Positions 16,482 through 25,411 of a stretch of 64,000 nt of DNA are shown here, piece after piece. Numbering within the stretch: position 1 is the stretch's first letter; each line of letters begins with the position of its first letter. The notes under the pieces are model-generated. The model saw only the letters and a list, made by a program, of their open reading frames with translations. It was not told where the DNA came from and searched no databases. Position numbers and translations under genes: made by a program. Source of the DNA: SZUA-442 sp963759175 (GTDB lineage: Bacteria > Actinomycetota > Acidimicrobiia > Spongiisociales > UBA5794); NCBI GenBank assembly GCA_963759175.1, contig CAVWXP010000008.1:1-64000 (forward strand), read 5' to 3'.

Positions 16482-17411
16482 CTACAGGTCGACGACCCGT
16501 CGGAATCCCAGGTGGCTCATGCCGGTATCGATCATCTGGGGTTGCCTCGCAGCCGGCCGATATCGGTAGCAGTACTGCGGCGTGCACAGGTGGCTGCCAC
16601 CCTTGACGACCTTGCGGGGAATCGGGGTGCCCGGCATGTGTGGGTCGAGGCTGTCGTCGCGCAGCGCGCCCCTGGGATCGGGCGGCGCACAACATGATGG
16701 CTCCCCCACCAAGGAAGCGGGATCGTTCGTGTACCAGTCGTCGGTCCACTCCCACGTGTTGCCGGTCATGTCGTGGAGGCCGTAGCCGTTCGGAGGAAAC
16801 GACCCCACGGGCGAGGTCCGGATCCAGCCGTCGAGTTCGGTGTTTTCGAAGGGGAACGTCCCTTGCCACGTGTTGGCGAGCGGCGCCGACTCCTGGGGGT
16901 CGTCATCGCCCCAGGCGAATCGTGCACCGTCGAGACCTCCCCGGCACGCGTATTCCCACTCGGCCTCGGTCGGTAGCCGCCCTCCCGCCCATGCACAGAA
17001 GGCCGCAGCGTCCTCGTGGGACATGTGCACCACGGGATGGTCCTCGATCCCCGCGACGCTCGATCCCGGACCGAGGGGCCGGGACCAGCTCGCACCGGGC
17101 GTCCACCGCCACCACTGGCGGAAGTCGGTCAGCGGTACCGGGCCGCTCGTCATGGTGAACACGAGGGCACCCGGGGTGAGATCGGCGGGCGATGCACCCG
17201 GATACAACGAGGGGTCGAGATCTCGCTCGGCGACCGTCACGTAGCCTGTCGCTTCGACGAAGTCGGCGAATCGGGCATTGGTCACCGGGTACGGGTCGAT
17301 GCCGAACGAGTCAACACGCAAACGTCGCACCGGCGCCTCGTCCGGGTAGAACTCATTCGATCCCATGGCGAACTCGCCACCATCGATGGGTATCGGATCG
17401 GGCTGTGTCAT
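16482..17411 (-). CDS. Formylglycine-generating enzyme (FGE/SUMF1 family)
   Basis: 309-residue copper-dependent oxidase that converts the CxPxR/CxAxR cysteine of sulfatases to formylglycine. Landmarks are GGEFAMGS at the N-terminus, RLPTEAEWEYACRGG, MTGNTWEWTDDWY, and the active-site segment GGSHLC276TPQYC281YRYRPAARQ with both cysteines at the human FGE spacing (C-x4-C). This separates true FGE from cysteine-less ergothioneine-type relatives. The likely client is the sulfatase at 4375-5877. The two genes are now separated by kup, a repeat array and the integrative element. No signal peptide. Confidence 0.93.
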   Translation of the reverse strand: MTQPDPIPIDGGEFAMGSNEFYPDEAPVRRLRVDSFGIDPYPVTNARFADFVEATGYVTVAERDLDPSLYPGASPADLTPGALVFTMTSGPVPLTDFRQWWRWTPGASWSRPLGPGSSVAGIEDHPVVHMSHEDAAAFCAWAGGRLPTEAEWEYACRGGLDGARFAWGDDDPQESAPLANTWQGTFPFENTELDGWIRTSPVGSFPPNGYGLHDMTGNTWEWTDDWYTNDPASLVGEPSCCAPPDPRGALRDDSLDPHMPGTPIPRKVVKGGSHLCTPQYCYRYRPAARQPQMIDTGMSHLGFRRVVDL

Positions 17412-17478
17412 CTCGCTCGCACGCTAGCCCGAGCGCTGGGGTGGTCGACATCGGTCGAGGCGTGGCGGTCAGCGACCT

Positions 17479-18900
17479 TCAACGGGGCACAGCCGTTCGG
17501 ACGGCGTGGCCGACAGCCGCCCGTTTCGCCACCACCTGTTCACCTATCGCCTCCACCCTGCGGCCACGAATCCACTGCTTGGCGACCTTCGCGATACGAA
17601 CGACGCGCTCAGATGCATATACGAGGGCGGCGAGGCTCAAGGGGAGCAGGATCCCGGTGACGACACCGGCGATCACCGACTCACGGAAGGCCTGCCACAC
17701 CGCGATCGCCCAGGCAATGCCGAAGAACACGATCGCACCGGCTGGCTTTGCGGTGGCCTTCACCGCGGGTTCGACGGGCAGGAAGCCGATGGCACCGACG
17801 AGGAGGAGCGGCCAGATGTTGACCGTCAGCCCGACGAGGGCGAGGGGTATCGCTACGAGCAGAACGAGGGCGCTGCGGATGAGGAAACCGACGAAACTCC
17901 CCGTGCCCATCTTGTGATAGACCTCGGCATCGGTCAGTCCCACACCAGAGAGGTCGCCATCGAGCTCCTCGGTTGCCGTCATGATCGCTGACTTGTCCGA
18001 GGCATCGACTCTCGCGAGATCGGCTGCGAGGAGATCGCGATCCGCTATCGACACCGGGGCGGCGGGGTCGGCGGCTTCTGATCTGAGCGTCACCTCGGCG
18101 GCGTGGGTCAGGGTCTTCGCCTCGTGCCAATCGGAGAAGTTGGGTGCAACCCTGCGCAGGTACAACTCGATGTCGGCTGTCAGGCGCGCTACCGCATCGC
18201 GATTGTCCGGCGACGCTTGACCTTCTGGCGCGTACTGCTCGATCGATGCGTCGAGGTCGATCGGGGTCCCGGCGTTGATGAACACGTTCGACCGCAGCGC
18301 CGCCTTGTTCTCGTAGTGGATGCCGATCGGGAGGATCCGGATGCCAGCCGTCCCCTCCTGCCTGGCGCCGAGGGCGATGCGGGCCGCACCGGTCTTCACC
18401 GGGGCGATGGACGGGTCCTCCCTCGTGATGCCCTCGGGGAAGATCAACAGCGGTTCCCCTGCGGCCAGGGCTGCGTAGCACGACGCGAACATGTCCTTGT
18501 TCGACGAAGGACCCTTCTGCTCCTTGGGCTTGTGGACCGGTATGGCCCCGATCGCGTTCATGATCCAACCTGCGAAGGGCACCTTCCAGATCTTGTCGCG
18601 AGCGACGATGCGAGGGACCACCGGGGATGCATAGACCAGCAGGAACGGATCAGCGAATCCGCCAAAGTGGTTCGACACAGCGAGCACGGGCGCCCCATCC
18701 GGTAGGTCGGCGCTGGTCGAAGCGAGAACCTCGACCCGCTCGTAGAGGAAGAACACCGCGAACGAGACCAGTCGCTTGATGAATCGGTCACGCCATCGCA
18801 GGTTCGAGCGAGCCGGTCGCCGTTCGTCGTCGTGCTCACCCATGGGCGACCCGTTCGTGGATTCCGAGTCCCACCGCGATCGTCTCCTCACGCCGAGCAT
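17479..18900 (-). CDS. PlsC-like acyltransferase with C-terminal membrane domain
   Basis: 473 residues. The N-terminal half is a 1-acylglycerol-3-phosphate-type acyltransferase: SNHFGGFADP (the NH-x5-D variant of the HX4D catalytic motif) and IFPEGITREDP (FPEG substrate motif). The C-terminal ~170 residues carry three or four transmembrane helices (ALVLLVAIPLALVGLTVNIW, AGAIVFFGIAWAIAVWQAF). It probably acylates phospholipid precursors at the membrane. An internal ATG at 18843 (MGEHDDERR) is an alternative start and may be preferred, because the first 19 residues are unconserved-looking. PlsB is encoded nearby (19725). Confidence 0.85.
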   Translation of the reverse strand: MLGVRRRSRWDSESTNGSPMGEHDDERRPARSNLRWRDRFIKRLVSFAVFFLYERVEVLASTSADLPDGAPVLAVSNHFGGFADPFLLVYASPVVPRIVARDKIWKVPFAGWIMNAIGAIPVHKPKEQKGPSSNKDMFASCYAALAAGEPLLIFPEGITREDPSIAPVKTGAARIALGARQEGTAGIRILPIGIHYENKAALRSNVFINAGTPIDLDASIEQYAPEGQASPDNRDAVARLTADIELYLRRVAPNFSDWHEAKTLTHAAEVTLRSEAADPAAPVSIADRDLLAADLARVDASDKSAIMTATEELDGDLSGVGLTDAEVYHKMGTGSFVGFLIRSALVLLVAIPLALVGLTVNIWPLLLVGAIGFLPVEPAVKATAKPAGAIVFFGIAWAIAVWQAFRESVIAGVVTGILLPLSLAALVYASERVVRIAKVAKQWIRGRRVEAIGEQVVAKRAAVGHAVRTAVPR

Positions 18901-19012
18901 CGGCTTGTCGTCCGTTCCCTGTTCGCGCCTGAGTATGGCCCCCGCGACCGCGTTCCTCCACTCACGCGGGTGGTGTGCTCGGACCCATCACGTCGACGGG
19001 TACGATCGCTCC

Positions 19013-19366
19013 GTGCACATCGAGGAGTTCGAACGGGAGGTGGAGGTCGTCCTGGCTCGCCTGCCCGATTGGGTGAAGGAGGCCATGGACAACGTCTATG
19101 TCGTCGTCGAACGGCGGCCGTCGAAGGCGCAGGACCCTACAGGGGATGGACTGCTCGGGCTGTACGAGGGGGTATCCCTCGACGAACGGGGGTTCGACTA
19201 CTTCGGCGTGGCTCCCGACAGCATCTTCGTCTTCTATGAGCCACACATGGCCCTCGGCCTCACGGGCCAGGCGCTTCGGGACGAGATTCGTACAACGGTC
19301 CTCCACGAACTCGGACATCACCTCGGCATGACGGACGAGCGGCTTCACGAGCTCGGATGGGCCTGA
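19013..19366 (+). CDS. Metallopeptidase family protein (zincin-like)
   Basis: 117 residues from GTG 19013 (VHIEEFEREVEVV). A single-domain zincin with H-E-L-G-H-H-L-G-M near residue 100 and the conserved core LGLYEGVSLDERG...PDSIFVFYEP. Small cytoplasmic proteins of this kind are widespread in actinobacteria; the substrate is unknown. First gene of the plus-strand cluster leading to plsB. Confidence 0.85.
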   Translation: MHIEEFEREVEVVLARLPDWVKEAMDNVYVVVERRPSKAQDPTGDGLLGLYEGVSLDERGFDYFGVAPDSIFVFYEPHMALGLTGQALRDEIRTTVLHELGHHLGMTDERLHELGWA

Positions 19367-19407
19367 ACGTCGCGGGTAGCATGGTTCCAGAACGAAGGGA
19401 GTCCCAC

Positions 19408-19728
19408 GTGGAAGATCTGATCAAGGACATCCAGGCCCGCACGGGCCTTCCCGCCGACAAGGTGCTCGAGGTGGTGACGATGGTCACCGACTACATGCGC
19501 AACGCGCTACCCGAGGACCTGGTCGCACAGATCACCCAGTACCTCGGTTCAGCGGCCGAACAGGCCGGAGGCGCTGCCGGCTCGGCGCGATCGGTCGCCT
19601 CATCCGCGACCGCAGCAGCCGCGACCGCCGCATCCGGCGTCATCGGAGCAGCATCCGGTGCTGCAGGAACGGCGTACACGGCGGCGCGCACGGTGGTCAA
19701 CGACGCCATGACGAACGACGATCAGTGA
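19408..19728 (+). CDS. Conserved-looking small helical protein
   Basis: 106 residues from GTG 19408, behind GAAGGGAG. The N-terminal half is helical and ordered (DLIKDIQARTGLPADKVLEV, VTDYMRNALPEDLVAQITQY). The C-terminal half is an Ala/Gly/Ser/Thr-rich low-complexity tail. No family was assigned. Its stop overlaps the GTG start of plsB by four bases (GTGA), indicating translational coupling. Confidence 0.7.
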   Translation: MEDLIKDIQARTGLPADKVLEVVTMVTDYMRNALPEDLVAQITQYLGSAAEQAGGAAGSARSVASSATAAAATAASGVIGAASGAAGTAYTAARTVVNDAMTNDDQ

Positions 19729-22154
19729 CCGCACCGACCCCTATCGATCTCCACGACCACGATCCCCCGTGGCCGGTCAAGGGCGGACCGTACGTCCTCC
19801 TGATCGACGCCTCGAGTCCCGTAGAGGACAGCCTCATCCGAGCCTGGTTCGCTCGCGTGGCAAACGGCGTGACCGATCCGGTCGACATCTTCCGACTCCC
19901 ACCGTCGAGACGTCGACGTGCCTTTGCATCGGTGGATCCCATCATCGACCAGCGCCTGTCCGAGGAGGACGATCCGCTCCTGATCCCGGTACGCGTCGTG
20001 TGGCTCGCACCCGAACGCGACGGAGTGCGAAGGGTCACCGTCCGCGACAGCATCAGGCTCGGCGACCCCAGGGACCCGAACCGCCTCCGCCAACGTGCCA
20101 TCCTCGCCACCCATCCGGAACGAGCTCGTGTCATCGTCGGCGAACCAGCGCGACGAACCACCCTCATGCGTCGCTGGCTCGAGCCGGAGGGTCGTGGTCC
20201 TGCCGATGGAACCACGTTCGGCGAGTTCGTGGCCCTGCGGGCGTGGCTCGCCCTGGAACGCTCGGAACGGCGTCTCCGCGGTCAGCGCTACAAGGTGCCG
20301 CGTTTCCTCGAGGAGGACCTGTTCTGGAGTCGCCCGTTCCAGTACGGCGTCCAGAAGCTCGCCGAGGAGGAGGGCCGCTCGGAACGTCGCATGCAGCAGC
20401 GCACCAAGCGATACCTCAAGGAAATCGCCGCCAAGCACACACCGTACGTCATCGACCTCGTCAACCACATCACCCAGATCCTCATCCAGGCCGCACACCA
20501 GAGCGTGGACTACTCCCCTGAGGAGCTCGCATCGATCGTCCGCCTCGGCGAGTCCGACCCGTTGGTGTACCTGCCCTCCCACAAGTCGAACTTCGACCAT
20601 CTCGTGCTCCAGCACGTCCTCTTCGAGAACGAGCTGCCCCTCAACCACACGGCCGGCGGCATCAACCTCAACTTCTTCCTCGTCGGCCCGCTCCTGCGCC
20701 GATCAGGGATCTTCTTCATCCGGCGTGAGTTCAAGAAGAACGAGCCCTACAAGTTCGTTCTCCGCCAGTACCTGGACTATCTGCTCGAGAAGCGATTCGC
20801 GCTCGAGTGGTACATCGAAGGTGGCCGCTCACGCACGGGGAAGCTACGCGAGCCGCGCCTCGGGTTGCTTGCGTACGTCGCCGACTCCTACCAGCGAGGC
20901 ATCGTCGATGACGTCGTCCTGGTCCCGGTGTCCATCAACTACGACCAGATCACCGACATCGCATCGTATGCCGATGAGCAGAAGGGCCGCGAGAAGGAGA
21001 AGGAGTCCTTCATGTGGGCCGTCAAGTTCATCTCGGGCCTCCGACGCCGCAACGGCAGCATCCACGTCCGTTTCGGTGAACCCCTCCCGCTCAGCAGCCG
21101 GATCGGGCGCGACGACGACCTCACGGAGGGAGAAGGCAGGCTCGCTCTGCCAAAGGTGGCGTTCGAAGTGAGTACGCGCATCAACGATGTGACCCCGATC
21201 ACCGCCACAGGCCTCGTGACGTTGGCGCTGCTCTCAGGGGGCTCCCGCGGATTCACCGTCAACCAGACGATCGAGATACTCGACCCGTTCCTCGCCTTCG
21301 TGACGGAGCGGAACCTGCCGACCACGTTCGATCACGCCATGTCCTCCCGCATCGAGGTCGAAGGCGCACTCGAGTCGTTGCGCGCCAACGATGTGGTGGC
21401 GCGCACCGACGGGTTGACGGAGACCCTCTATGCCATCGGCGCCGACCAGTATCTCGAGGCCGCCTACTACCGCAACACGATCATCCACTTCTTCGTCACC
21501 ACCGGCATCACCGAACTCGCCATAGCCCGCGGCGTCCTGTCACAGGGCCCCATGGACGAGGAGTCGATCGTCGAACGGGCGCTCGAGCTGCGTGACCTCC
21601 TCAAGTTCGAGTTCTTCTTCGCTCCCAAGAAGGAGTTCGCCGATGAGATCCGCGTCGAGATCGACCGCTACCGACTCGATCGGGGCGACCCCGGTGCACC
21701 CGTGATGGTGGATATCACGGCGATGCTGCCAGCCAAGAGCCCGATCGTCCTCCGCCCGTTCCTCGAGGCGTACTTCGTGGTTGCCTCGGCGCTTGCGTCG
21801 TTTGCCGATCTGGAGGTCCAGGTCGACGAGTTGCGCAAGGCCTCCCTCCAGATGGGCGAGCAGCTCTACTCCCAGGGCAAGATCAAGAACCACGAAGCGG
21901 TCTCGACGGCGCTGTTCGCCTCGGGTGTCGAACTCATCGACAATCGGGGTCTGCTCGCGGCAGACAGCGTTGCCCGTCAAGGCCTTCGGACGGAACTCGA
22001 CCAGATCCTGGCCGCTCTCGACGAGCATCGCCTCCATCTGAGCGATATAGGTCGCTGGACCCATATATCCGCTCAACTTCGCCGTATCCCTGCCGATACA
22101 GGGAAGAAGGGCAAGCGGAGTTGTGCGTGCAGTGCACGCAGGAGACGTCGATGA
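19725..22154 (+). CDS. plsB: Glycerol-3-phosphate 1-O-acyltransferase PlsB
   Basis: 809 residues. It catalyses the first step of phospholipid synthesis (acyl-CoA/ACP + glycerol-3-phosphate). The acyltransferase blocks appear in order: HX4D as LPSHKSNFDHLVLQ (about 283-296), GIFFIRREF, the glycerol-phosphate motif YIEGGRSRTGKLREPRLG, and VPVSINYD. The length matches the PlsB family. The start is GTG 19725, overlapping the upstream stop. The downstream coiled-coil gene overlaps by ATGA at 22151. Several actinobacteria keep a PlsB-type enzyme alongside PlsC relatives, here at 17479-18900. Confidence 0.92.
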   Translation: MTAPTPIDLHDHDPPWPVKGGPYVLLIDASSPVEDSLIRAWFARVANGVTDPVDIFRLPPSRRRRAFASVDPIIDQRLSEEDDPLLIPVRVVWLAPERDGVRRVTVRDSIRLGDPRDPNRLRQRAILATHPERARVIVGEPARRTTLMRRWLEPEGRGPADGTTFGEFVALRAWLALERSERRLRGQRYKVPRFLEEDLFWSRPFQYGVQKLAEEEGRSERRMQQRTKRYLKEIAAKHTPYVIDLVNHITQILIQAAHQSVDYSPEELASIVRLGESDPLVYLPSHKSNFDHLVLQHVLFENELPLNHTAGGINLNFFLVGPLLRRSGIFFIRREFKKNEPYKFVLRQYLDYLLEKRFALEWYIEGGRSRTGKLREPRLGLLAYVADSYQRGIVDDVVLVPVSINYDQITDIASYADEQKGREKEKESFMWAVKFISGLRRRNGSIHVRFGEPLPLSSRIGRDDDLTEGEGRLALPKVAFEVSTRINDVTPITATGLVTLALLSGGSRGFTVNQTIEILDPFLAFVTERNLPTTFDHAMSSRIEVEGALESLRANDVVARTDGLTETLYAIGADQYLEAAYYRNTIIHFFVTTGITELAIARGVLSQGPMDEESIVERALELRDLLKFEFFFAPKKEFADEIRVEIDRYRLDRGDPGAPVMVDITAMLPAKSPIVLRPFLEAYFVVASALASFADLEVQVDELRKASLQMGEQLYSQGKIKNHEAVSTALFASGVELIDNRGLLAADSVARQGLRTELDQILAALDEHRLHLSDIGRWTHISAQLRRIPADTGKKGKRSCACSARRRRR

Positions 22155-22813
22155 CGACGACAGACATGCAGCACGAAGCATCACATGCAGCGTCCCGGGA
22201 CGCGTCCGATGGACCGTCGTCCGCAACCTCGATTCCCACGACATCGGACCCAGCATCCGAACTCCTCGCCAAGGCGCGCTACGAGGCATTCCGCCTCGTG
22301 ACCGAGGCCCGTCAGGAGGCCGAGGAGATCCTCGACGAGGCCCGCGCAGAAGCGGCCAGCATCCGCAAGGACGCCGAGGTGCAGGCCGAGTCGATCGTCG
22401 ACGCCGCCCACGTCCGCTCCAAGGAGATCATCGCATCGTCGGAACCCGACGGCGACACCCACGCAGCCGAGGCCGTGGCGAACCTCGAGCACGAACACGA
22501 GGCATTGACCCAGAGGGTCAGTTCACTCCGCACGCTTGCCGACCAACTCGAGGAGAGGTTCGCCGCCCTCGCAGCCACCGCCAACGCGACGCACCCGACG
22601 ATCGAGGAGCCTCCGCGCCCGGTCCTGGACTACTCGCCGTCCGTCCCGCGCCGTGTAGCGGCCGAACCCGTCGATGACGAGGACGAACCGGTGACCGAGC
22701 GGGGATCGTTCTACAGCCGCCGGTCGGCGAAGCTCCCGCGTATCGGTGACGCGGGTGGCAAGGACGCGCTCGACATGATGCGATCGCTCAGGGAGTCATT
22801 CGACGACGAGTGA
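22151..22813 (+). CDS. Coiled-coil protein (DivIVA-like character)
   Basis: 220 residues from ATG 22151, behind CAGGAGA; the ATG overlaps the plsB stop. Residues about 45-95 are a strong coiled coil (ELLAKARYEAFRLVTEARQE, EAEEILDEARAEAASIRKDA), followed by a second one (EHEALTQRVSSLRTLADQLE). The C-terminus is acidic and disordered, ending DMMRSLRESFDDE. The heptad composition resembles DivIVA/Wag31-type or SepF-partner proteins of actinobacteria, but no diagnostic N-terminal domain is present. A role in envelope or septum organisation is a guess from the composition and the plsB operon. Confidence 0.7.
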   Translation: MTTTDMQHEASHAASRDASDGPSSATSIPTTSDPASELLAKARYEAFRLVTEARQEAEEILDEARAEAASIRKDAEVQAESIVDAAHVRSKEIIASSEPDGDTHAAEAVANLEHEHEALTQRVSSLRTLADQLEERFAALAATANATHPTIEEPPRPVLDYSPSVPRRVAAEPVDDEDEPVTERGSFYSRRSAKLPRIGDAGGKDALDMMRSLRESFDDE

Positions 22814-22819
22814 GCCGGC

Positions 22820-23443
22820 TCAGGCGTAGAAGGGGTTCGTTCCGAGGGAGTGATCGGTGACGTCGACGACCTCGTCGATCTCGGGAATCGCTTCGAGGAT
22901 GGCCCGCTCGATTCCCTGACGAAGGGTCACCGCAGCGAGGCCACAGCCCTGGCATCCACCGCCGAGCTCGAGCATCGCCGTCGTGTCCTGCACCGAGATC
23001 AGATGCGCTACGCCGCCATGGGAGGCGATGGCCGGGTTGATCCGCTCACTCAACAGGGTGCGGATCTTCTCCTCCGGCGTCCCGACCAGCTCGAGGTCTC
23101 CCAATTCGCCACCCGGCAGCTCCGGGGAGGGGACGTTCGGATTCCGCATCACGAGGCCGGGACCGGCACCGTCACCTGAGAGGTCGAGGACGGCACCACG
23201 GAGGTTCTCGACCGAATCGAGGGCGATCGCAACCGGCAACCCACCATGGTCCTCGACCAGGTCGGTCGACGAGATGTCGTCTCCGCGCAGGAACGCCGTC
23301 TCGTAGATGAATCCTTGGGCGCCGACACCGGTGATCCGCAACCCGAGGTGCAGGTCCGGGATTCCTTCGCCGTCTCGCAGCGACAGGATCTTGTCGCGTG
23401 CGGCCTCGGTGATTTCAACGATGGACGTAGTGGTATCGCTCAT
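22820..23443 (-). CDS. nfuA: Fe-S biogenesis protein NfuA
   Basis: 207 residues. The N-terminal ~100 residues form a degenerate A-type (IscA-like) scaffold (EITEAARDKILSLRDGEGIP, DLHLGLRITGVGAQGFIYE). The C-terminal NifU domain has the cluster-binding C164-Q-G-C167 in LELGGGCQGCGLAAVTLRQG. It carries a [4Fe-4S] cluster to targets such as radical-SAM enzymes (MiaB and RimO are both encoded in this window). Convergent with the coiled-coil gene, only 6 bp apart. Confidence 0.9.
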   Translation of the reverse strand: MSDTTTSIVEITEAARDKILSLRDGEGIPDLHLGLRITGVGAQGFIYETAFLRGDDISSTDLVEDHGGLPVAIALDSVENLRGAVLDLSGDGAGPGLVMRNPNVPSPELPGGELGDLELVGTPEEKIRTLLSERINPAIASHGGVAHLISVQDTTAMLELGGGCQGCGLAAVTLRQGIERAILEAIPEIDEVVDVTDHSLGTNPFYA

Positions 23444-23485
23444 GATGGCGGGATGGTACCCACCGGTGCCGGGGTACCGCGACGA

Positions 23486-23770
23486 TCACGGTTTGAGGAT
23501 GACCAACTCGTTCGTGCGTAGATCGAGCACCTGCTCGTCGGCGCTGGCGCGGTCGGCGATCCACCGTGCGAGGGACTCCCCCGGCACCCTGACGATCCAC
23601 CACATCACGTCCGTGGTATCGGATGCACGCATGTCATGCCACCGTTGACGACCGACGGCGATCGCCTCGGCCTCGACGTCGAACACACCGAGAACCTGCT
23701 GCGACGTCCCGGGAAACGGGCGTCCGGGTTCCGGCGATGGTTCGCAAAACTCAACGACTTCGAATGCCAT
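23486..23770 (-). CDS. Hypothetical protein, 94 residues
   Basis: Starts at ATG 23770 (MAFEVVEFCEPSPEPG). A compact, mixed alpha/beta sequence (LGVFDVEAEAIAVGRQRWHD, DVMWWIVRVPGESLARWIAD) ending with DLRTNELVILKP. No signal, transmembrane helix or recognised family. It lies alone between nfuA and the nitronate monooxygenase gene. Confidence 0.6.
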   Translation of the reverse strand: MAFEVVEFCEPSPEPGRPFPGTSQQVLGVFDVEAEAIAVGRQRWHDMRASDTTDVMWWIVRVPGESLARWIADRASADEQVLDLRTNELVILKP

Positions 23771-23975
23771 GCTGTGTCCACTCCTCGAGCCCACGAGCAT
23801 GCTACCAAGCGGCCGAGAGGCGGGCGAGGGTCAACTCCGCCCCGCACGACGTGACTAGTCGGTGGAACGGATGCCGGAGGAACCGGAAGAAGGCTGAAAC
23901 GTCGCCTATCGTCGGAGGGTCCTAGGATCGAGATCGCCCAACACCCCAAACCGCCCACTCCATCGGAGGAACATC

Positions 23976-25411
23976 GTGGCACGAGACCTTCCGGTCATCA
24001 TCCAGGGCGGCATGGGCGCCGCCGTGTCGGACTGGCGTCTCGCACGCGCCGTGTCATCGTACGGCCAACTCGGCGTCGTCTCCGGTACGGCACTCGACGC
24101 CCTCCTGGTGAGACGACTCCAGGTCGGCGATCCCGGTGCACACATGCGTCGTGCGCTTGCTGCGTTCCCCATTCCCGAGGTCGGCCAACGGATCATCGAC
24201 CGGTACTTCGTGGATGGCGGCACTGGCGAAGGGGAACGCTACGCAACCAAGCCGATGGTCTCGCACCGTTCATCGGATCGCACCGAGGAACTGATCGTCG
24301 CGGCCAACTTCGTCGAGGTGTTCCTCGCCAAGGAGGGACACGACAACCCGGTCGGTATCAACTTCCTCGAAAAGATCCAGGTACCGACACTCCCCTCCCT
24401 CTATGGAGCGATGCTCGCACGCGTCGACTACATCCTGATGGGCGCAGGGATTCCCCGGGCGATCCCTGGGATCCTCGATCGGCTCGCCGAGGGCTTCGAC
24501 GTCGAGATGCGCATCGATGTCAAGGGCGTCACCGACAAGGGGGACCCGTTCGTCCGGTTCTCACCGGCTCGCATCGCCAAGGGAGTCGTCGATCGGCTCC
24601 CGACGTCCCCGTTTCCTGGCCATCGTGTCCTCACACGTCCTTGCGAAGATGCTCGCAACCAAGGCGTCGGGCGAGGTGGACGGCTTCGTCGTCGAGCTTC
24701 CCGTCGCCGGTGGGCACAATGCACCTCCGCGTGACCAAGGGGGTCTTCAACGATCTCGGTGAACCACTCTACGGAGAGCGGGACGAGCCGGACCTCGAAG
24801 CCATCGCCGATCTCGGCAAGCCGTTCTGGCTCGCCGGTGGATTCGGCGAGCCCGGCCAGGTCGTCGCTGCCCTCGAGAAGGGCGCAACTGGCGTCCAGGT
24901 GGGCACCGCATTTGCCTACTGCAACGAGTCCGGGTTCACGAGGGAGGTCAAGGACGAGGTGATCCTCAAGTCACGTGCCGGTGAGCTCGAGGTCTTCACC
25001 GACGCCATCGCCTCCCCCACCGGGTTCCCGTTCAAGGTCGTCCAACTCGATGACACCGCTTCGAACGCCGTGGTGTACGAGAAGCGCGAGCGGATCTGCG
25101 ATCTCGGCTACCTGCGCCACGCCTACGAGAAGGAGAACGGATCGATCGGATGGCGATGCCCGTCCGAGCCAGTGGACGACTACCTCGCCAAAGGCGGCGA
25201 CATCGCCGACACGATCGGTCGCAAATGCCTGTGCAACTCACTGGTCGCCAACGTCGGTATGCCCCAGATCAAGAAGAACGGTGAGGTCGAACCCATGCTC
25301 GTGACGTCTGGTGACGATGCCGTCACGGTGAGCCGGTTCGCCCCCGAGGGATCGACCGAGTACTCGGCCGCCGACGTGCTCGACTACCTCCTCCAGGACG
25401 TCCACGCCTGA
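23976..25411 (+). pseudogene. Nitronate monooxygenase-like flavoprotein, split over three frames
   Basis: FMN-dependent TIM-barrel enzyme of the 2-nitropropane dioxygenase family. The N-terminal part (VIIQGGMGAAVSDWRLARAV) runs to about 24605. A middle block (RPRFLAIVSSHVLAKMLATK, VDGFVVELPVAGGHNAPP) is in the next frame to about 24730. The rest (VTKGVFNDLGEPLYGERDEP...CDLGYLRHAYEKENGSIGWR, GRKCLCNSLVANVGMPQ) is in the third frame to 25411. Each shift equals one extra base. Domain content is otherwise complete, about 478 codons. Sequencing indels are as likely as a real pseudogene. Confidence 0.8.
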
